Source of the DNA: Agrypnia vestita
Taxonomy: Eukaryota > Arthropoda > Insecta > Trichoptera > Phryganeidae
DNA: 64,000 bases
Reading direction: 5' to 3'
NCBI GenBank assembly: GCA_016648135.1
Contig: JADDOH010011062.1
Span: 42,350 to 106,349, forward strand
Shown here: positions 20,677-32,318 of the stretch, one piece after another
Layout: every line of letters starts with the position of its first letter
How positions within the stretch are numbered: position 1 is the stretch's first letter
The notes under the pieces: generated by a model
Told to the model about the DNA's origin: nothing
The model's input: only the letters and a program-made list of their open reading frames with translations
The model's database searches: none
Translations under genes and position numbers: made by a program

Positions 20677-22221
20677 TTAAAATATTTTTTCGTTAATTTG
20701 ATTTTTCTGTACTTCTTTTCTAATTGATTAATAAAGATTTGTTTAATTATGAAAAAGTCAAACTAAATGCTCTTAAAAATTATAATGTCTTAGTAAAAAT
20801 ATCGCATTTTTACTGTTACTTGAAGAGACTCGGTTTGAAAAGATTTTTTTTAAATTAAAAAAAAAAACGTCTTTTGTAAAAAATATTTTTTGTTTACTAA
20901 GAGATTTAATTATGCGAGAATGTCTTAAATATATGTAATATGTCTTAATATATGTAATATATATAATATGTCTTAATTCATCTTTGTATTATAATTTGAT
21001 ACTTTGTGGTTATACGCAAATACATTTCTAGGTTCATTAATTAAAAATTGAAATGGGAAGTTTAATCTTTTTATGATCCGTTTAATATATCATTTGTTTA
21101 TTTTGAAAATAAAAGCCTTGATACTAAAATCATATGGCTAAAGTTCACCGTCACGCCAGTAGCGTTACTATCCAGAATAAAATACACGGTAAACCTTTTT
21201 TTATTAGAATAACAAGTTAGGTTATAATAGTGATTGTTAACCCATCAATATTAACCCACAACACCCTAAAATAGGGGGGACCCTAAAATAAACGAGACGT
21301 AGATACTTATTTGTGTATTTATTCGTAAAGTTCCTATGAAAAATCTGTAAAATGTTATTTTTCTAGGAATATTGCCGAAATCAAATTAAATTATTAATTT
21401 AATGTGTATTTCAATTTTTTATTCCGTTGACGGAGAACTGTCATTGACGAAAATTGTAGTTTGTCTTCCAACGCAAGGTATACAACACAGCACGTATTTT
21501 TTTATGTATCCCAAAGAAGTATAGCTTCTAACGCGCGTACATCACAAAAAACTCAAAATCGTCGATTTGTGGGTTGCGATATTATTCGTAAAAGCCGTCG
21601 ATATATTATTCACATCCATTAAAAAATCTACAAACTGCTTATTTCTCTCTTTAAATCCAATAAAACTTTTCATAAAAAAATTCCCACACTGCACAAGAAA
21701 GGCGACAGAAATCAAAGTGCATTATGTACGCAAGACCCCCCGATTTCTTTGAATTCGTCGTATAAGAATAGCAAATGCAATCTCATAGAAAACTGCATAA
21801 ATTATGAAATTATGCGCCGCGTCCGCTTTGCAGTCTATTGCACCGCGCGGAAAAAATACAAAGAATTTTTCAATCCCCCTATTTCGAAATGGACCAATGA
21901 GCGACCGGCTAGAGAATAGACGCGACGAACAGCTATAAATTGAATATAAAAAAATACGTCTCCCGTTCTATTGGCCGGCTGCAGTTCCTATTTCAAAAGT
22001 GCATAGACGACGCAGAGCGGTAAATAGGACAAAAAATGAAGGGTGAGATTTGACACGTCCGACGAATTCACAGCGAAGGGTTTCAAAGTAATAATAAAAA
22101 AACAAGATATTTAAATATATTAATTTAAATATATTTGTGGGTCTACTTTTGATATGTGCGAGATATAAGGAGTATAACAAATTTAAACTATAGGGCGTTT
22201 TTTTATGTACAGAAATTTTGA
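20677..22221. other. Long AT-rich spacer with repeat fragments
   Basis: Contains part of repeat family G (21284-21480: GACGTAGATACTTATTTGTG ... GTAAAGTTCCTATGA ... TTGACGAAAATTG) and one arm of the CGACGGCTCC foldback (21545-21612: AACTCAAAATCGTCGATTTG ... AGCCGTCGATATAT; compare 40379-40640). A GC-richer patch at 21820-22080 has a CCAAT and a CTATAAATT but no gene I can support. Confidence 0.45.
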
Positions 22222-22870
22222 ATTAATTTATTTTATTTATTTATTTATTAATCAACATCCTAGTGGGCTTTTACAGTACAAGAAAATTAAAAGGATTTTT
22301 ATATACCTAAAAAAACACGTTTTACAGGAAATAATTCAAAAATAATAATATAAATAAAACAGATTTAACATAAACGAACAATATAAAATGTAACAATATA
22401 AAATAAATTAACAATATAAATGATTATTAGGTACATTAGAAACCTTTAACAAATTAATAAAGGAGTAAAATAAAGATAATTAAACCAATATACCAGATAA
22501 ATAAGATAAGAAGATAAAATAAACCAAAAAATAAAATATAAAATCGAAATATATTTAAAAGGGACATGAATAATAATTAGGACTGTTTAAAATAAATATA
22601 ATTCATGGGTAACAAAACATAAGTAAAAATTTAGTCCATTAAACTGTAATTAATACTATTGGTATATAAGTCTAAGTAATTCTTTAATTCGGGTATGTTC
22701 CTACACTGAAAAATGTCTACGAATTTAATTTCTTAAATACTTTAGTCCTTTTATTTTCATTGGCTTTTTAATTATTTCGTGAAGTAATATTTGATGGAAA
22801 TTTTGTAGTTGAGAACCCCTACTTTTTATGATCTGGAAAGGACCAACGATCAGAAGAAACACGTGGAGAT
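22222..22870 (-). mobile_element. Probable LINE 3' region (minus strand)
   Basis: The + strand starts TTATTTATTTATTTATTAAT then CAACATCCTAGTGGGCTTTTAC, the same layout as the 3' ends of the CR1/Jockey-like copies at 11143, 13432 and 54530. AT-rich sequence follows to about 22870. A C-terminal ORF cannot be read with confidence. Confidence 0.45.
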
Positions 22871-23564
22871 ACCTGATTCAGATCTGACACGATTGAGGTA
22901 AGGGATGAAATAAAAATATGACGCATTAAATCAACGCATTTATCGCTGTGAGGGCTATTTTTAAAACTAGTATTTTCTCAATCGCCCCGTCAACAGGTTA
23001 CAATAGCGAATCAACCCTCCTCGATTCGCGTATAGTTGTGAATATATTAAACTATTTATATCGCGTAATATGTATGTTTCAACACCCCATATGTAATAGA
23101 TTAAGAGGGGCGATCGCGACTGCAAGTTGATGTGAAAAAATCTCGCCTAGCTGATTCGTGAAAGAATATAAATAACCCGCAGATACTGCTACATCGGAAC
23201 GCGGTGAAATTATTTAACAAATATTTTTATAATAAATAAACTATTGCCCAATTTTGATACTTGAAAAATTGTTATTTTTGTTTTATCACGCCCCATTTAT
23301 ATCGCGCTATCGCTTTACCAAAAAAAAGTTTTTTGAGTTAAGAACGTCATATTTTTTAACATCATCAATTCTACCGCGTACGAAAAGAACATCTCTGTGT
23401 GATTTTCTATTATTTTTCACCAAAAAATTGATAATTTTTTATACAAATTGAGAGCATTAATATTCCATTTAAATTCTGATTGTTTTGTTATAAAAAATAT
23501 GAAAATTATATTTTGTCATGTTGATATCATAACGAGATGCTAAAAACAATGTAGGTACAACTAT
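22871..23564. other. Spacer, nothing recognised
   Basis: AT-rich. Short frames at 22948-23130 and 23254-23451 have no domains. Confidence 0.35.
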
Positions 23565-23986
23565 AACTTGGCGTGCGAGAGAGGGCGTCCCTGTCGCGTA
23601 ACAGAAGTTGTCAGGGTGTTAATTTATTACACAATACATAATGCACAGAATGTCCGGTGACTGATGTCGTATTAAATACAGAAATTTGGTCGGGCAGCAC
23701 TAAAGAAACCATGCAGTAATGTCGGCCGTTCTATCTGTCAAACTGTCAGACGGTACCTAATATCAGTCCATTATTCGCTTTTTCAGCTTCGCAAAACTTT
23801 AATACTTCATTGGCGCATGTTCTTGCACCATCCCGGACTGTTTAGGATGTTTTGGACATAATAATTCAGTGTATATTGGTAATCAAGATGTCACAGCTCC
23901 TGAGCAAATACGAAATTGAACTAAATGACAAGGCGAGGGGCTACCGCGGGGCGGGTTTTAGTTCCAAATTCGCCGCACGCCAAGTT
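23565..23986 (-). mobile_element. Short element with AACTTGGCGTGCG ends, copy 2 (inverted)
   Basis: AACTTGGCGTGCGAGAGAGG at the left and CGCCGCACGCCAAGTT at the right. The body is the reverse complement of 17117-17540, length 422 against 424 bp. Confidence 0.8.
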
Positions 23987-24419
23987 GCGTTGGGCGAGCA
24001 ATAATATATCACTTGTAACAACACTGTGGGAGGATCGAGAACAGTCCACATTCTAGGGTTATCTACAGCATTCGGGAATCATCTACAAATTTATTTATTT
24101 ATTTATTTATTTAAACAGTTTCAAATAATCTTTTACAATACAATATAGTTACATTCATTATGTTTACTCCGCATCTTGTACTTTCATAATAATACTTAGG
24201 GGTTGGACAATATTGAGGTGTATTAATTATAATAGGATTTTAACAGTAACAGGAAATAAATATGCACATTATTTAAGAAATTTTGACATACTTTTATGCA
24301 AGATTACTTTATTTACTCTTCGGTAATATTTTCGAAGACGTTAATTAAAGCAATTTGTAACAGATTGTAGATTTAACTTTAAAAATGTTTACATTTTTAT
24401 ATAAAAATGCTCGAAACAG
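23987..24419. other. Spacer with LINE-tail-like (TTTA)n at 24088
   Basis: TTTATTTATTTATTTATTTA at 24090-24113 followed by ACAGTTTCAAATAATCTTTTAC resembles a minus-strand LINE 3' end; nothing else recognised. Confidence 0.35.
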
Positions 24420-24620
24420 CCTGGAAGCGACGTCTCTTAAGCCCTAGAATAATCTAGGAGGTTCGAAAAATCAGCGTTTGGGTATAAATAGCGGGACTAC
24501 GCCGCAAGTGTTAAAGAAAGTGTTGCCCAGCGATAGTAAAGATGAGTGATAAATAACGAAATAGTGTAATTTAAAGAATAGCGTTAAGTGACTTTGTACA
24601 TTGAAATAAATGGCTGATAA
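24420..24620 (+). promoter_or_regulatory. LTR-like core promoter
   Basis: GGGTATAAATAGCGGGACTA (24481-24500) is a strong TATA context. It is followed by AGTG-rich leader sequence and AATAAA at ~24605, a layout like an LTR U3-R-U5. Weak GAA/TTC heat-shock-type units (CTCGAAACAGC, GGTTCGAAAA) lie upstream. LTR ends and duplication not found. Confidence 0.4.
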
Positions 24621-25354
24621 TATGCAAAAGTAACACTTTGAATGCTTACAGTACTATCTATTAGAATATTTTGGAAGTTGCAATATGTGCACTTAGAAAT
24701 AAATATCAGCCCCCTTCCAGAAATTTGAAAATTGAAAAAAGCACCATTCTCCAATAAAATAATAGATTAATATGTACCTCAAAATTGCCAATAAAAATAA
24801 ATGAATTAATCAGTTGTATGTAAAATCCCTTAACTTATATTTTTCACACTAAATACAATATTTACTGTTTCCGATATTTACATATAAATTCTTGTAATGT
24901 AAATAATTCAAATGCATTTTTTTAAGTATTGCAAAACATTCATATTGTCTAGGACGGGGCTTAGAAGAAACAGTATTTCAATTTATCGAAATCAGTTAAG
25001 AGTTTGTGTTTTGTTTTATTTTATCGTTGAAATACGATTAAATATGTCAACACGCCGCAGCATATTCCGCAAGTTGGCATTGAGCGCAACCCCAAACATT
25101 TCTCACGAAGCACTTAGAATAGTTCCGATAATAACAATTTTCAACATTAAACAGATTAGCGAAGATTTAAGATAACATTAAGATTAAATCATTCTTCGGT
25201 ATCCACATGACATTTTTTAAAGCAAAGACAAAAATCAATTTCAGAAAAAAAATTACAAAACTAAATGTTATTTGTTCAAAATTATTGCGACACTACTAGC
25301 CCCGTGAAATTACGTAACATAATTTAAGTATTATTTATTTATTTATACATTAGC
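24621..25354. other. AT-rich spacer
   Basis: No gene or bounded repeat recognised; the frame at 24912-25175 has no domain. Confidence 0.35.
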
Positions 25355-25415
25355 CGTGTAACCCGTCAAAAATGACTGTACTTTTGCATGTCGGGTCCTA
25401 AGGAGTAAGTATTTA
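25355..25415 (-). mobile_element. Helitron 3' end, minus strand
   Basis: In reverse complement: CAGTCATTTTTGACGGGTTA then CACGGCTAATG, with the GTCATTTTTGAC hairpin followed by CTAA (CTRR). Abuts the next Helitron. Confidence 0.5.
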
Positions 25416-25804
25416 TCTATCTACACGTATAAAACTCAATGTCTGTTCTCTATACAAATCTACACCGTTTATCTGAATCGATTAAAATTTTGCATACTTA
25501 TGCTTCAGGACCCGGCGGGTAACATGGGTGACATTTCCCCCTTTTCTTTTACCCCATTCTCCCCCGATACATTTTCGATGCAAATCTGTACCGTTCGACC
25601 GATCGGACTCAAAATTTGTAAATTTATTCTTGAGGACTCGGCGGGTAACACAGGCGACATTTCCCCCCTATTCTTTTACCTCTTTCTCCCCCTGATGTAT
25701 TTTTGATGGAAATCTATACCGTTCGAATCGAACCTTTGTTTCCCCCCACAAATTTATTTTCAACTTAATACGTAACCCGTGCAACGCCAGGTACGAATAG
25801 CTAG
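25416..25804 (+). mobile_element. Non-autonomous Helitron with internal tandem repeat
   Basis: Starts TCTATCTACACGTATAAAAC after A25415 and ends CCAGGTACGAATAG-CTAG before T25805, the A|TC...CTAG|T arrangement of Helitrons; this start/end style is known from moth genomes. Inside, a ~122-bp unit (GACCCGGCGGGTAACATGGG ... TTTTCGATGCAAATCTGTAC) is present twice (25507-25620 and 25629-25720, diverged). Non-coding; the open frame at 25500-25706 is formed by this repeat. Confidence 0.75.
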
Positions 25805-25899
25805 TTCATATTAAGAATACAATTTTATTATAAAGAAGTTACTTTATTAAAAAAATACTGTAGAATTTTGTAGTATGAATATATCATCGCATATCATAA

Positions 25900-25995
25900 C
25901 TTCACAACACATCGGCCCTGTTGGTGGACCCTGCGGAACGTCGGTCGGAGATATCGGATGCTTCGGCAGAATATCCCATAAACTACAAGCCGAAG
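25900..25995 (+). repeat. Degenerate hammerhead/Penelope-type terminal repeat
   Basis: CATCGGCCCTGTTGGTGGAC then CCTGCGGAACGTCGGTCGG aligns with CATCAGCCCTGATGATGGAC...CCGAAATGTTGGCC on the minus strand at 27660-27715, and both continue into CGGCAGAATATCCC. Here the CTGATGA and GAAA boxes are mutated, though GGCC/GGTC stem I pairing remains possible. Confidence 0.5.
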
Positions 25996-26224
25996 AAATA
26001 AGACGAGAATATTATAGTACCTATTAGTAAAAATTAATAAAAAATTTATAGTTACAGTCAGAATAGAGTTAGTTATAGTTAGAATAGTTATAGTACCTAT
26101 TAGTAAAAATTAATAAATTTTTGGATTTTTCAAATTTTGAATGGTTTTTTCATACAACTTATTAAGTTGTACGAAAATATTTCAACGCGCCTGATTATAG
26201 TATAATTTTGGATTTTTGGAAATG

Positions 26225-26942
26225 TTTTAATACTCCCTTTCGTAGCGTCGCCCGACCGAAGCCCAACGCGTAGGTTAAGCGGAAATAAAATGTTTCAACT
26301 AGTAAATGAGAAAGGGAGTTTAATAAAAACTTGGTTTCTATGGGTTACTTTTTTTATAAACCGCCTTCGACCCAGTGCGTTGACGTTGAGCGGGACGCGA
26401 TGAGCAGATTTCTCACTTTGTATCTCACTTTGTATCTGACTTTTCCGATGCGCATTATTCCCAAATCGAACGCAAGGTGTATTATTCATACGCGGCCGAG
26501 CCAAAACCGTCCGGTGGTCGGGAACTTTGATTTCGTTAATTCGGACACTACTATATTTTATATTTCTATAATCAAAGCTCAAAAATATGCTGACAACAAT
26601 ACTAGAACAAGTCTCTAGAACGTTCCACAAGAATCCGGGAGGATCTAGAAGGCGGTCGCCCATAAATACAAGGGCGTCGCGCGACGTGGGGCCAGTCGTT
26701 CGCGACGGTTAACCAAAGCTGTATTAGCAAGGGGCCGCAGCGCATTGTGACCAGCGTAAAATTTCAGCGATAATAAATAAAAGATGCTCCTGCCGGGGCA
26801 AGAAGTTTTCTACGTGCGAATATTGAACGGAGCTTACTAGAAAGTGATCGAAGCAACAAAAGCAGCGTGATATAGTGTAATAATAAGTGTGTGAAATATT
26901 CTGGAAACATTAGTGACAGTAAATTTAATTAAGGATAAATTA
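26225..26942 (+). promoter_or_regulatory. LTR-like promoter with heat-shock motifs
   Basis: GAACGTTC (26618-26625) followed by GAATCC and TCTAGAAGG are heat-shock-element pentamers. CCCATAAATACAAGG (26659-26673) is TATA-like, then a GC-rich leader and an AGTG-rich stretch to ~26940, as in retrotransposon LTRs. A 13-bp tandem repeat (CTCACTTTGTAT) occurs near 26413-26437. LTR ends not delimited; the frames on both strands here show no domain. Confidence 0.4.
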
Positions 26943-27090
26943 TAGAAGTCTCAGAGAGACGAAGCTATTTATATACGAGAAAAGTGGATGGAAGTATTTT
27001 ATACGACGGAGCAGGGCTTACAACCTGATGAGCTGGCTCAAGTGATCTCTGGATTGCGTGTGTAACAAGTCTGCGGTCACGGTTGACTGA
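26943..27090. repeat. F2 foldback, left arm only
   Basis: ATAGAAGTCTCAGAGAGACG ... GCAGGGCTTACAACC ... GAGCTGGCTCAAGTGATCTC matches the F2 arm at 35945-36040. Confidence 0.7.
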
Positions 27091-27602
27091 TCGCCGTTGC
27101 GTAACATCGTTGTTATCAGCATTTAGGAGTTACACAGTCCCGCTACAATAATATCTTATATAAAATGAAATCGATCAAAGGGATTTTAGGAGAACAAGAG
27201 ATTATTTATGTTGGAGACTTTTTGACATTTAAAGACATCTTTTTATACACATATATTTATATACGAGCAGTGTAAGATGCATGTCATTGTCCTATTCCAA
27301 ATTTATACCTTTCTTGAATGACATGCTCATACCTCATGTCTGATAGTGGTGGTAAATTATATAAAACAGTTTTTTCATATACAGGGAAGGTAAATTTACA
27401 TCGGAAGAAACTTTAAAAAACCTATTTGATTAAGTAATCTCTAGCCTTTTATAGAATTAATTTAATTAAGATCTTTTGAGTTGTAATTAAAGATAGGATG
27501 TACGGGGCAAGTTATACCTCAGCCTATTATTCCGTATTGTACATAATATCGACTCAACCAAAGCGTGAAATATCATTTTGAGAAAAAATGTCCTTAGGTT
27601 TT
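27091..27602. other. AT-rich spacer
   Basis: Nothing recognised. Confidence 0.35.
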
Positions 27603-27725
27603 CACCGCCGTTCAGAATCTTCTATGTATAGTTTTCTGGGATATTCTGCCGTGTATATGTGAAATCTCTGGCCAACATTTCGGATCCCATTGCAGGGTCC
27701 ATCATCAGGGCTGATGTTGAACTAT
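27603..27725 (-). ncRNA. Hammerhead-like core in a Penelope-type terminal repeat
   Basis: On the minus strand: GCC, CTGATGA (27708-27702), a stem II (GGACCC TGCAAT GGGATCC, one bulge), GAAA (27681-27678), TGT-T, then GGC. The conserved boxes are exact. GCC before the first box pairs with GGC after the cleavage site (GUU), and ATGT is one change from self-complementary ACGT. Relatives: 25900-25995 and 33370-33407. Hammerheads in Penelope-like elements are established; this assignment is inferred without an RT ORF. Confidence 0.6.
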
Positions 27726-29339
27726 ACAATATCGTTTTGAGAGTTTGCAAATTCCAGTATTACCTGTCTAAGAATATCAAAGCAAAAAAGTTTCTTATAA
27801 TTTGTTCTTTTTAAAATGTTACGAATTTTTTAACGCAGTTTGGTGGTGTGTAAAACCTTTGGAAAATATATTGCACCGACATCTGTGTTCGTTGTCTAAC
27901 ACTCCCCGGGAAGCTGCGGAGTCTGGTGTGGGTTCCTCTCGGAACGCCCTGTAGCCCATACATATGAATGAATGGACCGGATTGCATTGTTTTACACAAA
28001 AGGCCGCGGAGGTCATCGACCCGGCCGTAACCGAAATCAAAATGGCCGCCGCTGATTTTTTTAATATCAAAATATTTAAAAACTAGGGATGTCCCGCTGT
28101 GTTATGTCTATGATCCAATTCTAGAATCCAATTCAAACAATACTTGGTCATCAGACGCGTGCAGTCTTTTATTTATTTATTATATTTATTATATACAGTG
28201 GATACTTAATGATTTTTATAGTAAATTGATTCTATCTTATATCATTTTTACAGACATTATGTTACCCATAATATGAACCAAAGCTCGTACTTACGGGAGG
28301 AGTATTTACAAGCTAAATTAAAGCATAAAAGCACATACCGTTTCTCTATATATATAAATATGTCTCTGATGCTTACTATATTTTTGGTGTCGAAAATGTT
28401 AGACGTGTTTCCGTGTGATCAGTGATTTTTTACTTGAACACAAGTCATAAAACATAAAATGGAAAAAATATTTATTTTTATTTATGTTTTTTGTGTTTGG
28501 TTTGCAGAATTCTACGTTTATTTTTAATGAACATTAAAATAAATGAAATTTCCATAAATATTGTTATTAGGTGAGTTCTGCGTAAAGCGTTATTATAAAT
28601 GCACGTAGATATGCAGAAAGCATCCAACACAAAAAACATGGAACCGAGAAAATGGCCTCTAAAAATTTATACCTACAAAAACCTAATTCGTCGATATATT
28701 ATTCATTACTGCACATTTTTTTGCAATAAGAAATAATAATTGTATATTATTAAATAAATAAATATGTATGCGTATAAATAAAATTAAAGTAAGATGTTAC
28801 AAAATACTCTTTTTTTTGTATCGAACTAAGAACGTAGGAAAAAATTTGACTTGTGTTTGAAATCAATAATTAAAATAAAATTTTACTATACGAAATATAA
28901 AATCACAGCGCAAGTGTATGCTCGGGTTCCAACAACAATATGCGCAAAAAATATGCATATTTTAAATTTTTAAAAATGCGAAATTTCACTCTAGGATCCT
29001 GAGGAAAATTTTATCACTCCGTCCCGGATATCTCACTCTCCTCCCCCTGCTCTTGTCAAATTTTGCTCACATCTTTACTATTTTGGTTTTTCGCAAAAAA
29101 AAGCGCAACCCTCTTCCTCCAGTCTCATATTCTCAATTAACACTCATAACCCCGAAAATCTTATTTTTAAAACTATTTCTTCTTCGTGTGGTGCCATCTC
29201 GTATTGTGCTGTTTTATTTTTAACCCTCATAAATATCCCAAAGAATACAGCAGTGTAGAAAGAAAGTCAAACGTTTAAAAAAATATGTTTTTCCATAGAC
29301 AATCGGCAATATTCTATACGATACGGTTACACCATTCTG
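27726..29339. other. Spacer, no gene supported
   Basis: 27830-28075 is GC-richer and open on the minus strand in two frames (27811-27999, 27819-28070) without domains. 28155-28230 begins with a TTTATTTATTTATT run like LINE 3' tails. The remainder is AT-rich with no recognised elements. Confidence 0.35.
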
Positions 29340-30035
29340 AATGAAGACTAGGTACAACACACGCACGTTCACCAGTTGGTGTTCACCAGGACTACAAAGT
29401 GTGCACTACATTTGTAGTAAAAACTACATCAAGTGAACTAATTGTAGTACTAATGAAGTGAACTACTGCACTACTACAGGATTGAAGTACAGTTACCGGC
29501 AAACTTCTTGAAAAATTTTGGCGTAGTGGGGGAATGCGCAGAAGACAAAATTTGGGTCTCGTTTGTGGAATGGTACACGCGCCAACTTCCTCCCACTACG
29601 CCGAAAAATTTCAAGATGTTTGCCGGCTACTGTACTAATGAAGTGAACTAATATTGTGGTACTACAAAATTGTAATAATCTACAAAAAGTGCTTTTTGAA
29701 GTGTGCTACTAGAAAATTTTCAAAACCATGGGGGTGAAGGGGGGGGGGGGTTGTTTCACTTTCCAAAGATTTCTTCATTTATCTACATCGACATCCCAAA
29801 AATTTCACATAAAAATGTACCATTTAAAGTATGTATTAGTACTTTCAATAACTTTGAAATGTGTACTTTGTAGTTCTCGCTTTAAAATGAAGTGTACTAT
29901 TTCAAGTATGTCCTTTCAATAATTTTGAAATGTGTGTAGTTTGTAGTGTGCACTACACTTCAAAAGGTGTGAAGTGTACACTTCAATGTAATGTAGTACT
30001 ACATTGTAGTAGTTAGTACAGAGAGGACCCATCAC
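29340..30035 (+). repeat. GTAGTACTAC-rich repeat family T, copy 1
   Basis: Begins near ACACACGCACGTTCACC, repeats AATTGTAGTACTAATGAAGTG-type motifs, has a run of 10 G at ~29739-29750, and ends GTGTACACTTCAATGTAATG ... TAGTACAGAGAGGACCCATCACT. Copies at 51010-53272 (split) and 61650-62056. Interrupted by the MITE at 29490-29632. The open frame at 29728-29922 is within it and has no domain. Confidence 0.75.
29490..29632. mobile_element. Tc1/mariner-type MITE with TA duplication
   Basis: CAGTTACCGGCAAACTTCTT ... and ... ATGTTTGCCGGCTACTG are inverted repeats flanked by TA at 29488-29489 and 29633-29634. The arms include AATTTTGGCGTAGTGGG / CCCACTACGCCGAAAAATT. 143 bp, non-coding. Confidence 0.85.
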
Positions 30036-30640
30036 TACTGAACAGCTTCCGTCACGTCGGCGGGACGCTAATGAGTGGTGTGACATCAAAATACTAGGGT
30101 TTCTTGTAAATTGTTGACAAATTTAGTGGAATCATGTTCGCATTGTATAAGAAATGTAATTAAACATATTACAAAACACTTTTGAATCATTATACTTCAT
30201 TAAAACGCAAATCAGACTGGGGTAATTTTGGACTCCACTCCGGTTTCCGATCCTATTTTCGAAGGTTAAAACTATTCTTAATCCCGGGCAACGCCGGCAC
30301 GGACTGTCGGAATACACCTATATAAAATAAATAAACAAAATTGATACATCTATTGTACAAATAAGTAAATCTGATTGACTCTGATGTCGGACAGAGAGCG
30401 AACACAGCCCAAAACTAAAGGGACTTATAAACTCGGATTGGCCTAAGTAATAGGAAATTAATTTCATGTACATGTATAATATATTATTTACGAACTTCTA
30501 AAGATCTTTGACTTTTGCACTTACATAATATAACATTTTTTAAACACCTACCTTTCATTGTCAGTTTCTGACAGTTCATTTGCCATCTTGCGGCGGGGAA
30601 TGGCAGCTCGCATCAAGTAAAATTACGCAATGGACATATG
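30036..30640. other. Spacer with a TGCCCGGGATTAA-type repeat
   Basis: Around 30210-30310 the minus strand reads CCGTGCCGGCGTTGCCCGGG followed by a block ending ACCCCAGTCTGATTTGCG, which looks like a dispersed insect repeat, but no second copy is in the window. No gene. Confidence 0.35.
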
Positions 30641-30754
30641 GGGCCGGTTGTTTCATGTTGGAGTAAAAGTTCATTTAATGCATAGATTTTTACGAAAACG
30701 GATTGTTTGATTGGTGGAGAACGCGAAAATCTATGCTTTAAACGAACTTTTATT
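30641..30754. mobile_element. PIF/Harbinger-type hairpin MITE, copy 1 (right end lost)
   Basis: GGGCCGGTTGTTTCATGTTG then GCATAGATTTTTACG ... CGCGAAAATCTATGC matches the copies at 38952 and 49045. The right terminal repeat is missing after TTTAAACGAACTTTTATTT. Confidence 0.75.
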
Positions 30755-31342
30755 TAGAGACTTCATAATATCGTCATAATCGTACAATAACGACGCACGT
30801 GATTTTTCTCAAGTTTGCAGGAGAGCAGTTTGAAGTTTTATTTACAAAAAGACACTTTATGTCATAGCTCGATAACTACGAAAGATTTTCCTTTGAAAAT
30901 TGGGTTAGTTATTTAAAGTTGATACCTTTCAAACCTCAAATATAGTCAGCGCAGTACAACGATGTTTTTAGTAATGCACACCTGCACAGCACAGATGTTT
31001 TTACACATGCTGCATTGTTCTACGATCGCAAATCAGAACCGTCGTTATACCGACTTCGTATAACGACGGTTAAATTAATGAGAAAAAAATACACGTTTTA
31101 TATACCATTAGATGGCTTATTTGTTTCACTTTTTAACGGTCCAAAAAAGTCAATATGGAATTTTTTGCACATCCGTCATTGTTCTACGATCATGACGATA
31201 TGTACGCCTACATTAAATATTGCGTTTAAAAATTTATTTATTTATAGAGTACCAATGACCATTAACCTAAAATATTATTTAGATAAAAATTTTGACGTCA
31301 TAGCACGTAAACAAACGTAAAGTTATTCACAATTACGAATAA
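30755..31342. other. AT-rich spacer with one TGACGTCA
   Basis: CRE palindrome at 31293-31300. A short inverted pair ACGACGGTTAAA / ACCGTCGTTATAC lies near 31040-31072. The open frame 31015-31320 has no domain. Confidence 0.35.
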
Positions 31343-31640
31343 ACAGCTTTCTTTCTTTCTTTTGGTGTCATGTCAGGTCCCCCCAACGTTGACTATCACC
31401 CGAGAGAAAGCGTCCCTGTCCTGGGCAGCACGAAACAGCTCTCCAACACTTCTTATGCCCGTCCAGTCGCGTATATTGCGGAGCCAGGAAATTTGTCTCC
31501 TTCCAACACCTCTACGACCCTCTATCTTGCCCATAAGAATCAGGTGGAGCAATTCATATTTTTCTCCTCTGAGCACATGACCCAAATACGATACCTTTCG
31601 GATTTTGATATTTGTCAGCAACTCTCTATTAAAGAGCTTT
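31343..31640 (-). pseudogene. LINE RT-ORF C-terminus (family B), minus strand
   Basis: The frame at 31373-31621 reads LTNIKIRKVSYLGHVLRGEK, then GRRGVGRRQISWLRNIRDW and GIRSVGELFRAAQDRDAFSR before the stop. The YLGHVLR - GRR-ISWLRNIRDW - ELFRAAQDR order is a standard LINE ORF C-terminus. A GAAAGAAAGAAAG tail follows (31350-31364 on the minus strand). 5'-truncated. Same family as 4195-4560. Confidence 0.85.
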
Positions 31641-31785
31641 CTAATTGATTGAATTCATTCATTTCAAACCTGTTAAACTTAAGACTTATAATTTCAATGT
31701 TATAATTGTCAAAATAACTGTCAAAATACAGATATAGTAATATTGCTGCATACAAAAACTATAACTGTCTCAGAATATATTGTAT

Positions 31786-31931
31786 TAGACCTACCGCACG
31801 CACACGTATCACCACACTTTTGCATGTTCCGTGTACAAACGTGCGTGTAGTTGGTGTTTTGTACACGGTGCCCCGTTTTGTACAGCATGCGCACGCAAAA
31901 GTGTGGTGATATTTGTGCGTGTGGTAGGCCC
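31786..31931. repeat. Foldback MITE with CCTACCRCACGCAC ends
   Basis: CCTACCGCACGCACACGTAT then CACCACACTTTTGCATG is mirrored by CGCAAAAGTGTGGTGATATT then TGTGCGTGTGGTAGG. An inner pair CCGTGTACAAA / TTTGTACACGG adds to the hairpin. Confidence 0.8.
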
Positions 31932-32318
31932 ATGTTTCATTTGAAAGAAGTCAAGCTGTCATGGAATAGATCTACACAAAATTGCAAGACACAAAAGGAA
32001 AATGAAACATATTTAAAGTTCAATAAAGTAACTCTTATTTTAAAATCTTCGCTTGTTGGTGAGCTATCTAGTTATAGTCGAATGTGTGCATAGGCATTAC
32101 AACGAGTGTTCAATTGACCTAATCAAGTTTTGAATGTACGCGCGACCACGCCTCTTCGGACCGTCCACATCCGGCCATCTTTTGTCGTTTTTTGACAATT
32201 ATTTAGGTAGGTACACGATAATTATTTAATCAAAAATCAACACAACTCGACGCGGAATATTTTGAGTTTGTCCAAATTTTTCAGAACAATGTAGGTACTG
32301 GATTAATTAAGGGGAATA
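31932..32318. other. Spacer, nothing recognised
   Basis: No gene or repeat ends identified. Confidence 0.35.

Noticed and set aside
26295..26663. 122-codon minus frame overlapping a 95-codon + frame
   Set aside because: Overlapping frames in an LTR-like promoter region with no domain in either.
27027..27035. CCTGATGAGCTGG as another hammerhead box
   Set aside because: No GAAA follows at a suitable distance; it is the F2 arm sequence CAACCTATATGAGCTGG with a small change.
27811..28075. Possible host gene exon on the minus strand
   Set aside because: Two overlapping frames open in the same DNA, no domain, no convincing splice sites.
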